The position numbers were made by a program, and so were the translations under genes. From an uncultured Spartobacteria bacterium (lineage in GTDB: Bacteria; Verrucomicrobiota; Verrucomicrobiia; Chthoniobacterales; UBA6821): 35,189 nt of DNA. The notes beneath the pieces are model-generated. The model was not told the origin of the DNA, ran no database searches, and worked only from the letters and a program-made list of their open reading frames with translations. The stretch covers positions 1 through 35,189 of the forward strand of contig CAIWMF010000103.1 of NCBI GenBank assembly GCA_903913785.1, read 5' to 3'. Shown piece after piece: positions 21,590 to 30,557 of this stretch; the first letter of the stretch is position 1, and every line of letters begins with the position of its first letter.

Positions 21590-22031
21590 CTGTCCCTAAT
21601 ATTTCATACTGATCTCATGCAGAGGTTGAGAAGCTAGGGTAGATTCTGCGTGAAGCTCACATTTTGACTTGGGCAGTATTGTAAAAGCCTCCGTCATTTC
21701 CGCGAAAGAGGGGACGTAAAAAGTCCGCCTGCTTTGAGTTGCTTTGCGAAGCTCTCCTCTCTTTCACGGCTGTCTTTATATAATCAAATTACTTTGAAAT
21801 GACTTTGTTTTTTTTTGAAAAAAGCATCGTTATCATCTCTTTACGTTATCTTTAGGTAGCGCTTGCTCTTTCTAAAAATCCTTATGTTCTTTCATATAAT
21901 TTTAAAATAATTTAACTATAGTCATGACTAAAGTGAGAGGCAGTTCTCGGGAGTCTCTTGGGCTGCCGGTGGTATACCTTATCAGACTTCGCAGATTCCT
22001 CATCACAATCAGTGTGAAATATTCGGGTTAA
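21590..22031. repeat. Long palindromic-element family copy downstream of secY (period 438 bp)
   Basis: Left end CCCTAATATTTCATACTGATC; right arm CTTCGCAGATTCCTCATCACAATCAGTGTGAAATATTCGGGTTAA. Confidence 0.82.
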
Positions 22032-22255
22032 GCAATTTAATAGCGTGCTTTTTCTCATATCTCTATTGCTCGCAAAGCTCATTTATTAGTACTATCTTTC
22101 CTTTTTTCCTCGTTGTGCATAACGCCACCTCAGCTTCGGTAGCATCTCTTTTTTCGTTATTGAACTTACCCGAGATCTTCCTTTTTCAGGGTGTCATTAT
22201 TTATGAGTCAATTCGGTTCTCTCAAATTTTTTTCAAAACGCTTGCAAAGTAGCTG

Positions 22256-22292
22256 TCTGCTCGTCACGATCACTATGAAATATCTGTTTTAA
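22256..22292. repeat. Half copy of the palindromic element
   Basis: CTGCTCGTCACGATCACTATGAAATATCTGTTTTAA. Confidence 0.75.
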
Positions 22293-22349
22293 AACTAAGT
22301 CCTTATACCATCTTTTTTATTTCCTTTTACGTTTGTAGATTAAACCCTT

Positions 22350-22967
22350 ATGACTGCTCAAGAAAAAGTTTTAGTAGTTCCTCATTCGCTTTTTGAGAAG
22401 ATAGGTTCTTTTCAAGGGCTTTGTACAAGGATTGAGGCTTATTTACCACTCTTTTTAAACCCGAAAAATCACTTATTCCTCCTACGTTCTGAAGCTGAGG
22501 AAGATCCTAATTACAAGCAAATCATTCCTTATATTATTCTCACATGTGGACCTCGTATCCTTCATTACCGCCGGGGGAGTGGTTCTGGTGAGACACGTCT
22601 TTTAAAAAAACGTTCTCTCGGTATTGGAGGACATATGAATGATGAAGATAGCGATGGAATGGATTTTGATGCTATCGCCTATGAATGTGCTTTAAGGCGG
22701 GAGCTAGAGGAGGAATTATCTTTACCTGCGTCTTTAGAGGTGGCTCCCTTGAAGGCGGTAGCACTCATTAATGATGATTCTAATCCTGTAGGAGCAGTGC
22801 ATCTAGGCGTTATTCATCATTATATTCTCTCATCAGAAAACGTATCTCCTAGGGAGGAAGCTATTGCAGAACTGGACTTCTCTACGCATCACGACTTACT
22901 AGAAAGAATTGAAGAATTTGAAACATGGTCGCAAATTGTCATTCGAGAATGGAAAAATGTGAGCTAG
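22350..22967 (+). CDS. NUDIX-domain protein
   Basis: GIGGHMNDEDSDGMDFDAIAYECALRRELEEELSLP contains an extended NUDIX box with REXXEE. Confidence 0.75.
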   Translation: MTAQEKVLVVPHSLFEKIGSFQGLCTRIEAYLPLFLNPKNHLFLLRSEAEEDPNYKQIIPYIILTCGPRILHYRRGSGSGETRLLKKRSLGIGGHMNDEDSDGMDFDAIAYECALRRELEEELSLPASLEVAPLKAVALINDDSNPVGAVHLGVIHHYILSSENVSPREEAIAELDFSTHHDLLERIEEFETWSQIVIREWKNVS

Positions 22968-22982
22968 TAAAAATGCCCTAGA

Positions 22983-23447
22983 CTATTCTTGTTGTTTTCT
23001 TTGATACTCTCGAATCGTAAATTCATTTCTCTCGATTAATACCGTGCTTAGTTCAAATTTGTCTTCAAAAACGGGAAAAAAAGTGTCTCCTTCGACTCTT
23101 CGATGGACGTGGGTCACCAGGAGAGTATCACAGAGAGGCAGCAGTAACTCATAAATTTTAGCTCCTCCTATCACAAATATTTCTTCAGTTGGAATGTTAA
23201 GTGCGATGAGTTGTTCTTTAGAGTGGACAATCACGAGATCAGGTAATATGAGGGCCTGGCTTGTGAGAACGATATTTTTTCTTCCTGGGAGGGGCTTACC
23301 AAGAGACTCATAAGTTTTACGTCCCATGACAATGGGATGACCTAAGGTGGTCTTTTTAAAAAATAAAAAATCCTCTGGCAAATGCCAAGGAATTCCTCCA
23401 TTTGCCCCAATAACTCGGTTTTCTGACATCGCTACGATCGCTTTCAT
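22983..23447 (-). CDS. folA: Dihydrofolate reductase
   Basis: [53 protein letters not shown] at 23447 overlaps the thyA stop by 4 nt (ATGA). Confidence 0.95.
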   Translation of the reverse strand: MKAIVAMSENRVIGANGGIPWHLPEDFLFFKKTTLGHPIVMGRKTYESLGKPLPGRKNIVLTSQALILPDLVIVHSKEQLIALNIPTEEIFVIGGAKIYELLLPLCDTLLVTHVHRRVEGDTFFPVFEDKFELSTVLIERNEFTIREYQRKQQE

Positions 23448-24238
23448 ATGGCAATGGGGGCTTGGATAGCAGGATAGGGGGTATAATTTTCCAATTGAAA
23501 GTCTTCGTAACAAAAATCATTTAAATGAGCAATGTTAGGATTTAATTGCATCTCAGGGAGCGGATGAGGTGTGCGTGAGAGCTGCTCGTGGACTTGATCT
23601 AGGTGATTGAGATAGAGATGGAGATCCCCAAAGGTATGAATAAATTCTTTAGCACGGAGACCACACACCTGAGCAATCATCATTGTTAAAAGAGCATAAG
23701 AAGCAATATTAAATGGGACTCCTAAAAAAAGATCAGCACTGCGTTGATAAAGCTGACAACTTAATTCTCCCTCACAAACATAAAATTGAAATAGAGCATG
23801 ACATGGAGAGAGGGCCATTTGATCGAGTTCTCCAGGGTTCCATGCAGTGACTAAATGTCGACGACTATCTGGATTCGTTTTAATATTCTCAATGAGTTGG
23901 TTAATTTGATCGATTGATTTGCCCTCAGGTCCATGCCAATGACGCCATTGAGCTCCATAGATGCGTCCTAAATTGCCCTCTTCATCAGCCCACTCATTCC
24001 AAATGGTGACTCGGTGTTTGTTGAGGTAGGCAATGTTGGTATCTCCTGCAAGAAACCAAAGTAATTCATAAATAATGGAGCGAAGGTGGAGCTTTTTTGT
24101 CGTTAGTAGAGGGAATCCTTGTTGAAGATCAAAGCGTTCTTGAGCACCAAAAACCGACAGTGTTCCAGTGCCTGTTCGGTCTTCTTTGCATATGCCTTGT
24201 TCGAGGACTAAGCGTAAGAGGCGTTGATACTGTTGCAT
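23444..24238 (-). CDS. thyA: Thymidylate synthase
   Basis: [61 protein letters not shown]. Confidence 0.97.
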   Translation of the reverse strand: MQQYQRLLRLVLEQGICKEDRTGTGTLSVFGAQERFDLQQGFPLLTTKKLHLRSIIYELLWFLAGDTNIAYLNKHRVTIWNEWADEEGNLGRIYGAQWRHWHGPEGKSIDQINQLIENIKTNPDSRRHLVTAWNPGELDQMALSPCHALFQFYVCEGELSCQLYQRSADLFLGVPFNIASYALLTMMIAQVCGLRAKEFIHTFGDLHLYLNHLDQVHEQLSRTPHPLPEMQLNPNIAHLNDFCYEDFQLENYTPYPAIQAPIAI

Positions 24239-24303
24239 AAAAAACGAGAAAATAAAACGAAGTTATCTTCTCTTAACGAACGAGAAAAGATAAATTCATT
24301 TTT

Positions 24304-24996
24304 GTGAATATTGCCGCTCCTTTTATTCAGAGAATATTTCCTTCTAGCAAATTTTTTTCTCCTGCAAGTGCCTTGATCATTGGTCGAATTCCTGGCCTGA
24401 TATTGCCAGCTCATCGCAAAGAAGCGCTCTTGGTTCAACGACCTATTCACCGAAAAATAGTTGCTTCTCTCTTTCCCTCTTCTGAGGCTGCTAAAAGCAT
24501 GCCTTTGATCTATGCAGATCAATGTCATGGTTCCGAGATCGGAGTCGTCACTCTTCCATTTTCTCAAAGAGAGGAGATGAAGCAAGTTGATGGCTTAATG
24601 ACTGCTGAGTCACAAGTAATTTTAGGAATTACAGTTGCCGATTGTGCTCCTGTCTGGATTGTAGAAAAACAGGGAAGAGCAGGCGCGTTAATTCATTCTG
24701 GAAGAAAAGGGACGGAGGAGGGAATTGTTCCAAAAGCGATTGCCAAGATGGAAAGAATTTTTGGAATTCATCCCAAAGATATGATCGTGATCATTGGTCC
24801 CTGTATTAGGCCGCCCTGTTATGAAATCGATTTTGCAAGCATCATTTCTCAGCAAGCAAGGGAGTTAGGTGTTGGGATGATTGAGGATGAAAAAATCTGC
24901 ACCGCTTGCCATCCTGATCGCTATTATTCTTACCGCCGTGAGAGAGGTAAAACAGGTCATATGCTTGCCTTGTTGGCTCTACATAAGGAGTCTTAG
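24304..24996 (+). CDS. YfiH/PgeF family (multicopper-oxidase-like purine nucleoside phosphorylase)
   Basis: DQCHGSEIG, DGLMTAESQVILGITVADCAPVWI, LIHSGRKGTEEGIV, IIGPCIRPPCYEID. Confidence 0.88.
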   Translation: MNIAAPFIQRIFPSSKFFSPASALIIGRIPGLILPAHRKEALLVQRPIHRKIVASLFPSSEAAKSMPLIYADQCHGSEIGVVTLPFSQREEMKQVDGLMTAESQVILGITVADCAPVWIVEKQGRAGALIHSGRKGTEEGIVPKAIAKMERIFGIHPKDMIVIIGPCIRPPCYEIDFASIISQQARELGVGMIEDEKICTACHPDRYYSYRRERGKTGHMLALLALHKES

Positions 24997-25019
24997 AAAG
25001 AGAATGTTCGGGCTAGGAT

Positions 25020-25880
25020 CTATCTCTTCTTTTCTAAGAGGTGAGATAGATGAGGTTTGGATTTACGAGTGGGATTTTTTACTGATGTGTCGGTGAGTCG
25101 TTCAAGTTCTTTGGGTGAAAGCTCGCGGTATTTGCCAAGAGGCAGTTGGCGTAGTTGGAGTGGTCCAATGCGTGTGCGCACAAGGCGTTTGACGCTGAAT
25201 CCAAGCTGCCCAAGCATCACGCGGATTTGGCGTTTGATACCTTGATGCAGGACTAATTTAATTTTGCATGGTCCTAGTTGTTGTACCGACTCAACACGCG
25301 CGACGGCTCCTTCAATCCATGTTCCTTTTTTGAGAGCAGCCGCTGCTTTTTCGTTGAAGGGTTGATCTAGGGTGACCTCATATTCCTTGTCGATTCCACG
25401 CGAGGGATGGGTGAGCTGTTGGGAGAGCATGCCATCATTGGTGATGAGCAAGAGGCCTTCACTCTCTTTGTCGAGACGACCGACATGAAAGAGTGATGAT
25501 GCCTCGCTCGGGAGAAGATCAAAGATCGTTCTTTCCGGGAAGCGATTAGAACGTGTGCAAACATAGCCTGCTGGTTTGTGAAGTAAGAGGTAGCGGAGCG
25601 GTGCTTGATGGATTTTTTTTCCATGCACACGCACATCATCTTGAGGTAAAATTTTTCGTGCTAGGTCACGGCAAAAACTTCCATTGATCGCTACAGAACC
25701 TTTGAGAATGAGTGCCTCCACAGAGCGCCGTGAACCAAAGCCAGCACGTGCAAGAAATTTATTGATGCGTATGCCTTCTGCGGGCTTAGAAAAAGATAGG
25801 TTGCTCACAGTGTGATGATGCTGATCAGAAAGTCGAAGAAGAGGCTCTTGAGAGGAGAGATTTTTTAATGGTTGCCTCAA
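25020..25880 (-). CDS. RsuA/RluB-family pseudouridine synthase
   Basis: S4-like IRINKFLARAGFGSRRSVEALILKGSVAING, then LLLHKPAGYVCTRSN, HVGRLDKESEGLLLITNDG, GIKRQIRVMLGQLG. Confidence 0.92.
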   Translation of the reverse strand: MRQPLKNLSSQEPLLRLSDQHHHTVSNLSFSKPAEGIRINKFLARAGFGSRRSVEALILKGSVAINGSFCRDLARKILPQDDVRVHGKKIHQAPLRYLLLHKPAGYVCTRSNRFPERTIFDLLPSEASSLFHVGRLDKESEGLLLITNDGMLSQQLTHPSRGIDKEYEVTLDQPFNEKAAAALKKGTWIEGAVARVESVQQLGPCKIKLVLHQGIKRQIRVMLGQLGFSVKRLVRTRIGPLQLRQLPLGKYRELSPKELERLTDTSVKNPTRKSKPHLSHLLEKKR

Positions 25881-25987
25881 TAAGTAGACGAATGAAGAGA
25901 CAATAGATAAGTGTCTCCATTAAGATTCATTATAGAATCTATTCTGAGCCTAGAGTAATGGGTTCCTGCGGGTGCAGCGAAATTGTA

Positions 25988-26143
25988 CTAAGCGTCCGGC
26001 TTTGTTTTCGGTAATCCTATTACTTTTTGTCCTTCTTTCCACTGAGAGCGTTTTTTTAGCAAATCAACGCGTTCAAAACGTTTGAGGACACTTCGTTTAG
26101 CGACAATAGAACTGGAGCCTTTAAGACTAGGATGTTGACTCAT
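25988..26143 (-). CDS. Small basic protein (PVC/Chlamydiae-Verrucomicrobia type), 51 aa
   Basis: Hand translation MSQHPSLKGSSSIVAKRSVLKRFERVDLLKKRSQWKEGQKVIGLPKTKPDA*. Below the ORF-track size cutoff; HPSL...RSVLKRFERV...W.EG..V.GLPK matches my recollection of the family. Confidence 0.8.
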   Translation of the reverse strand: MSQHPSLKGSSSIVAKRSVLKRFERVDLLKKRSQWKEGQKVIGLPKTKPDA

Positions 26144-26213
26144 AAGCAGAGGAAGCTAATGGACGGGGATAATAAATGCAAGAAAAAAATCTTTTTTTTA
26201 AAAAGTCGATGCG

Positions 26214-26759
26214 TTAAACCATTCCAAGCTTCATCCTTCCTGCCTCGCTAATCATGTTTTGATTCCAGGCTGGATCCCAGACAAGCTCAACTTCTGCTTC
26301 ATCAATACCTTCAATCGTGAGTATTTTAGATCGGGCATCAGCCGCAATCGTTGGTCCCATGCCACAGCCAGGGGCTGTTAAGGTCATTTTCACATGAGCC
26401 TTGGTAAGGCCTGTGTCTGATGTTGTTATAGCACAATCATAGATGAGGCCAAGGTCGACGACGTTAACAGGAATTTCAGGATCAAAAACTGTTTTGAGTT
26501 GTTTCCAAACAGCCTCTTCTAAGGTTCCTTCAGGGACTGTTTTTGTAGGAGCCTCAAGTTTTGATTTGTCTAGACCAAGGGCATCAGCATCTTTTTCATC
26601 AATGCGCGCCAGGCCTCCGGGAGTCGCTACAGTATACGTGCCACCGAGTGCTTGCGTCACGATGACCTGCGTGCCTGCTGGAAGAATGAGAATGGTGCCA
26701 CTTGGAATTTGAATGGCTTCGCAATCGCGTTTAAGGATGATGTCTTGTTGGGAATTCAT
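26214..26759 (-). CDS. sufT: SufT-like/DUF59 (MIP18-like) Fe-S assembly protein
   Basis: VFDPEIPVNVVDLGLIYDCAI...KMTLTAPGCGMGPTIAADARSKI...VELVWDPAWNQNMISEAGR. Confidence 0.88.
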   Translation of the reverse strand: MNSQQDIILKRDCEAIQIPSGTILILPAGTQVIVTQALGGTYTVATPGGLARIDEKDADALGLDKSKLEAPTKTVPEGTLEEAVWKQLKTVFDPEIPVNVVDLGLIYDCAITTSDTGLTKAHVKMTLTAPGCGMGPTIAADARSKILTIEGIDEAEVELVWDPAWNQNMISEAGRMKLGMV

Positions 26760-26825
26760 GAGGTAATAAGGTTTAGAAAGTGAAAGAGTTTACGACAAGA
26801 AACTCATAAGTGATAGAAAAGAAAA

Positions 26826-26862
26826 TTAACCCGGATATTTCATACTGAATCGTCATGAGGCG
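26826..26862. repeat. Half copy of the palindromic element at the 3' end of the iscU-like gene
   Basis: TTAACCCGGATATTTCATACTGAATCGTCATGAGGCG; contains the iscU-like stop codon. Confidence 0.88.
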
Positions 26863-27328
26863 TTGTAAGACGAATGTTAATTTTTCCAGTGGGAGCGTGA
26901 AGTTGATCGATGAGTGTAAGGGCCGAGGGCTTGGATATTGCGGGAGCGTGGGAAGATTTTTGGGGAGAGAGTGCTGCCTCTAAAGCCTCTTCTACAAGCT
27001 GAGCACAATGAATTTTCATAGGAGGCAATGCTCCGAGTGGTGCTGCCAGGTCCTCACTAGAAAGGGCAAGAGCTTCTGAAGCTGTTTTGCCTCGAATCAT
27101 TTCGGTCGCGAGACTGGCTACGGCAATTGCTGTTTGGCATCCAAAGCTCTGAAAGCTTGCCTTATCAATGACGCGCCGCCCATCGTCTTCTTCTTTAAAT
27201 TTAATCCAAAGACGTAGCATGTCACCACAGTTGTCGCTGCCCACCGTACCAACTGCATCGGCATGAGCCATCTCTCCGCGATTTTTAGAAGAACTAGCTA
27301 TTTGTTCAATAGTTTGAAGGGTATCCAT
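26840..27328 (-). CDS. IscU/NifU-like Fe-S scaffold
   Basis: GSDNCGDMLRLWI, ASFQSFGCQTAIAVASLATEMIRGKT, PPMKIHCAQLVEEAL: three Cys plus the CGD motif of IscU. Confidence 0.88.
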   Translation of the reverse strand: MDTLQTIEQIASSSKNRGEMAHADAVGTVGSDNCGDMLRLWIKFKEEDDGRRVIDKASFQSFGCQTAIAVASLATEMIRGKTASEALALSSEDLAAPLGALPPMKIHCAQLVEEALEAALSPQKSSHAPAISKPSALTLIDQLHAPTGKINIRLTTPHDDSV

Positions 27329-27341
27329 GGTAAAAAAGATC

Positions 27342-27360
27342 CAGTAAATATTCGGTTTAA
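27342..27360. repeat. Probable end remnant of the palindromic element
   Basis: CAGTAAATATTCGGTTTAA compared with CAGTGTGAAATATTCGGGTTAA. Confidence 0.45.
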
Positions 27361-27408
27361 AATTTTATAGGGTAGTGAGCTTACCAGAGAAGATTTCAAC
27401 TCTTGAAT

Positions 27409-28002
27409 TCATGCGTGTTCAACTTCATAACGCGGCAGGGAACGGTCCATCTTTTCTGCATAAGCATCGATGCCGCCACGTAATGATTTCACATTTAGAA
27501 ATCCATGACCCGCAAAGTAAGCTGCTGCATTGAGGCTCCGTTCTCCACGATGATCAATGAGGATTAAAAGATTTTCTTTTGGCCAGTGATTCATGGTTGT
27601 TTCCATCAAATCTTGGGTCAAGAGTTGACTAGTAGGGATATGGACTGCTTCAAATTCCTCTCGTGTGCGAATATCAAGTAGGCAAATATGCTCTTCATTA
27701 GGATCATGGAGATGATGATATAAATCTTTAGGAGAGATGAGTAATTGTTCATCTGCATGATGGGCTTTTTTTAATTCTTCTAGGACTATATTAGGATCAA
27801 GTGTCCCATTTCTTTGACAGAGTTCTTCAAGGGTCTCCTCTAAACTAAAGCTGCAACTGCTACAACCACCAAGATGATAGCGTTGAAATAACGCGCGACG
27901 AGCTCCAGGATAGATTGTCAGGAGCTCCTCCATAGAAGAGGAAATCGAGGGGGTAGACTTTTGTGTGCTGTTTTCTTTTGTGGTGCTCAAAGATGAAGAC
28001 AT
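27409..28002 (-). CDS. N-terminal DUF1858/ScdA_N-like plus rhodanese domain protein
   Basis: LLTIYPGARRALFQRYHLGGCSSCSFSLEETLEELCQRNG followed by rhodanese-like ICLLDIRTREEFEAVHIPTS...GHGFLNVKSLRGGIDAYA. ORF track extends to 28059; MSSSLSTTK at 28002 is an alternative start. Confidence 0.8.
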   Translation of the reverse strand: MSSSLSTTKENSTQKSTPSISSSMEELLTIYPGARRALFQRYHLGGCSSCSFSLEETLEELCQRNGTLDPNIVLEELKKAHHADEQLLISPKDLYHHLHDPNEEHICLLDIRTREEFEAVHIPTSQLLTQDLMETTMNHWPKENLLILIDHRGERSLNAAAYFAGHGFLNVKSLRGGIDAYAEKMDRSLPRYEVEHA

Positions 28003-28071
28003 ATTGCGTAAGCTATCATCATTGCTTGCAAACGAGAAGTACGATATTTTGGCAAGCACTGCATTTATTTT

Positions 28072-28887
28072 ATGAATAATACAAAAGAAGAAACAGAGTA
28101 TCCAGTTCGAGATCTAGATTTAAGCAATACGCAACCATTCTTAAATGGCTCGACAACGTTTCATCAGCAAGAACCTCTCAAGGAGAAGCACGAAAGTAAA
28201 AAGAAATATGACCCAGGAGAAATTGTGATTTTACCAAAACATCCCAAAGCCATTTATGAGGGCAGGTGGATTTTCATGGGTTTAGGGATTTTATGGTTGC
28301 TTGCATTGCTCTTTTCTCCTTTTTTGGCATTACCTGTCGGGCTTCTTATTATTTTTACCTGTTATTTTTTTCGCGATCCAGAGAGAGAGGTTCCGTGTGA
28401 TCCCATGCTTGTTGTTTCACCTGCTGATGGGCTAGTGACAGCTATTGAAGAAGTTGATGGAGTCGAAGGTGACCTTTACTTAACGCAGAGAATGAGGAGA
28501 ATTTCGATTTTTCTTTCAGTCTTTGATGTGCATGTGAATCGTTCTCCTATTGAGGGCGAAATCATCCATAGCGAGCCACGAGGTGGGCTTTATTTAGATG
28601 CACGCAAACCAGAGTCATCGATACTGAATGAAAGTCGACTTTGGATTATTCAGCGAGATTCTTACAGCGTAGGGGTCAAACAAATTACTGGGGCTATTGC
28701 GCGGCGTATTGTTCCTTGGGCTCATGTGGGGAATCATCTTAACCGAGGCGAACGTTTTGGTATGATTCGATTTGGTTCACGTACGGAACTCTATATCCCG
28801 CTCGAATTTCAAGTACTCGTTGAAGTTGGAAATAAGGTGCAAGGTGGTTCAAGTGCGGTGGCAAAAATAAGGAGTCAAAACTCATGA
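28072..28887 (+). CDS. psd: Phosphatidylserine decarboxylase (proenzyme)
   Basis: SPADGLVTAIEEV, SVFDVHVNRSPIEGEI, GAIARRIVPWAHVGNHLNRGERFGMIRFGSRTELYIP (GS self-cleavage site). Confidence 0.93.
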   Translation: MNNTKEETEYPVRDLDLSNTQPFLNGSTTFHQQEPLKEKHESKKKYDPGEIVILPKHPKAIYEGRWIFMGLGILWLLALLFSPFLALPVGLLIIFTCYFFRDPEREVPCDPMLVVSPADGLVTAIEEVDGVEGDLYLTQRMRRISIFLSVFDVHVNRSPIEGEIIHSEPRGGLYLDARKPESSILNESRLWIIQRDSYSVGVKQITGAIARRIVPWAHVGNHLNRGERFGMIRFGSRTELYIPLEFQVLVEVGNKVQGGSSAVAKIRSQNS

Positions 28888-29696
28888 GTTCACAAGAGCC
28901 AAAAATTTACCTCCTCCCCAATTTAATGACTGCTGGAAATCTTTTCTGTGGTTTTGCAGCAGTTCTTAAAATCATAGAAGCCTCTCTTCTTAGTGCCGCT
29001 GGAGAGCCTGTGGTTATGCGCTACTATGTGGCCATTTCATTTATCTTAGGAGCTTGTTTGTTTGATCTTTTAGATGGTCGATTAGCACGTCTTGGAGGAC
29101 ATGAAAGCCCGTTTGGACGAGAATTTGATTCACTGGCTGATATGGTTTCCTTTGGACTCGCGCCGGCTCTTTTGGTTTATCAAATTGTTCTACAAGATTT
29201 TCATCGTACAGGATGGATTATTGCTTTTGTCTATTTGCTGTGTGGTGCCTTGCGCCTTGCTCGGTTTAACTGCTTGTCTCAAAACATTCGAGGGAGAGAA
29301 GAGGCAGAAGAGTGTTCTAGGGAATTTTCCGGATTTCCTATTCCTGCAGCAGCAGGACTTATTGCCTCACTCACACTCATGATGCTTTCCTTAGATGAGG
29401 GTCAGAGAACAATAGGACGTTGGAAATTTGCGCTTCCTGCGGTCTTGCTCTTTCTTTCCTTTATGATGTTTAGTCGTGTGAAATATCCAAGTTTTAAGGG
29501 TCTGAATTGGGGCTCTCAACGCTCGATCCCACGTTTTCTCATTATCATCCTCATTTTGATCTTTGCGGCCATGAACTATGAATGGATGCCTTCTGTTTTA
29601 TTTATCACGTTCTTACTGTATGGCTTTGTGAGGCCATTTTTATCCAAGCCGCTACGTGATGAAATTGAAGAAGAAGAAACGGAAAGGCAAGAGTGA
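28884..29696 (+). CDS. pssA: CDP-diacylglycerol--serine O-phosphatidyltransferase
   Basis: LLPNLMTAGNLFCGF; CDP-alcohol phosphatidyltransferase motif DLLDGRLARLGGHESPFGREFDSLADMVSFG. Confidence 0.95.
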   Translation: MSSQEPKIYLLPNLMTAGNLFCGFAAVLKIIEASLLSAAGEPVVMRYYVAISFILGACLFDLLDGRLARLGGHESPFGREFDSLADMVSFGLAPALLVYQIVLQDFHRTGWIIAFVYLLCGALRLARFNCLSQNIRGREEAEECSREFSGFPIPAAAGLIASLTLMMLSLDEGQRTIGRWKFALPAVLLFLSFMMFSRVKYPSFKGLNWGSQRSIPRFLIIILILIFAAMNYEWMPSVLFITFLLYGFVRPFLSKPLRDEIEEEETERQE

Positions 29697-29751
29697 GTGG
29701 AGAGTTTCCTTTAGGCTCATAGAGCGGAACTTTTTGTAATCATCTTCTGGC

Positions 29752-30549
29752 TTGAAAAAAATCATTTCATGGCATGCCGCACGTCTCATGAAAACAAACT
29801 CCCAACAACATCACCGCTGTGCCTGGTCTCTAAAAAGTCCATTAATGATGGAGTATCATGATCATGAATGGGGTGTTCCTGTGCGTGATGATACAATACT
29901 TTTTGAATTTTTAGTTCTTGAATCTGCTCAGGCAGGTCTTTCCTGGCAGACCGTGCTTCAGAAACGAGATGCCTATCGTAAAGCTTTTGATCAATTTGAT
30001 CCTAAAAAAGTTGCTTGCTACGGTGAGAAAGAAGTAGGTCGCTTGGTTACTAATCCAGGAATTATTCGCAATCGACTCAAAATTCTAGCAGCTATTACAA
30101 ACGCCAAAGTTTTTTTAGAACTACAAAGAGAGCATGGCTCTTTCAGTAATTACATTTGGGAGTTCGTCCATTGTCAGACCATCAATCATAAAATAAAAAA
30201 TGCAAAAATGTTTTTTTGTACGAGTAAAGAGTCTGAGTTGATGAGCTGTGAGCTTCGCAGGCGAGGCTTCACCTTTGTGGGCTCAAAAATTTGTTATTCC
30301 TTTATGCAAGCAGTCGGAATGGTCAATGATCATGAGATAGGATGCTTTCGTCATCACGAGGTGATGGATAGCCCTAAAAACTCTTACGCAAAAAATCTTA
30401 CAATTGATGAGAGAAAAGCTGATGAGGGAAAAGCAGAAGCATCATCTGGTGGATGGGGAGGGATTCGAACCCTCGGTGCCGATCAAGGCACACACGCTTT
30501 CCAAGCGAGCGCATTCGACCACTCTGCCACCCATCCTTACAACTTATAA
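29752..30549 (+). CDS. tag: DNA-3-methyladenine glycosylase I, with C-terminal read-through across antisense tRNA-Ser
   Basis: RCAWSLKSPLMMEYHDHEWGVPVRDD, LVLESAQAGLSWQTVLQKRDAYRKAF, FVGSKICYSFMQAVGMVNDHEIGCFRH. Real start may be ATG 29788. Confidence 0.93.
   Translation: MKKIISWHAARLMKTNSQQHHRCAWSLKSPLMMEYHDHEWGVPVRDDTILFEFLVLESAQAGLSWQTVLQKRDAYRKAFDQFDPKKVACYGEKEVGRLVTNPGIIRNRLKILAAITNAKVFLELQREHGSFSNYIWEFVHCQTINHKIKNAKMFFCTSKESELMSCELRRRGFTFVGSKICYSFMQAVGMVNDHEIGCFRHHEVMDSPKNSYAKNLTIDERKADEGKAEASSGGWGGIRTLGADQGTHAFQASAFDHSATHPYNL
30447..30536 (-). tRNA. tRNA-Ser (anticodon GGA), CCA apparently encoded
   Basis: GGATGGGTGGCAGAGTGGTCGAATGCGCTCGCTTGGAAAGCGTGTGTGCCTTGATCGGCACCGAGGGTTCGAATCCCTCCCCATCCACCA: 7-bp acceptor stem, long variable arm, GGTTCGAATCC T-arm, TTGGAAA anticodon loop. 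Confidence 0.95.
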
Positions 30550-30557
30550 TATTCGGG

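Noticed and set aside
24999-25016. GAATGTTCGGGCTAGGA as another element end
   Set aside because: Resembles GAAATATCCGGGCTAG but the arm beyond it is not recognisable; may be chance.
25018-25051. Hairpin ATCTATCTC...GAGATAGAT at the yfiH/pseudouridine-synthase convergent end as a terminator
   Set aside because: Long 16-nt loop, no T-tract, and it overlaps the 3' coding end; evidence too weak.
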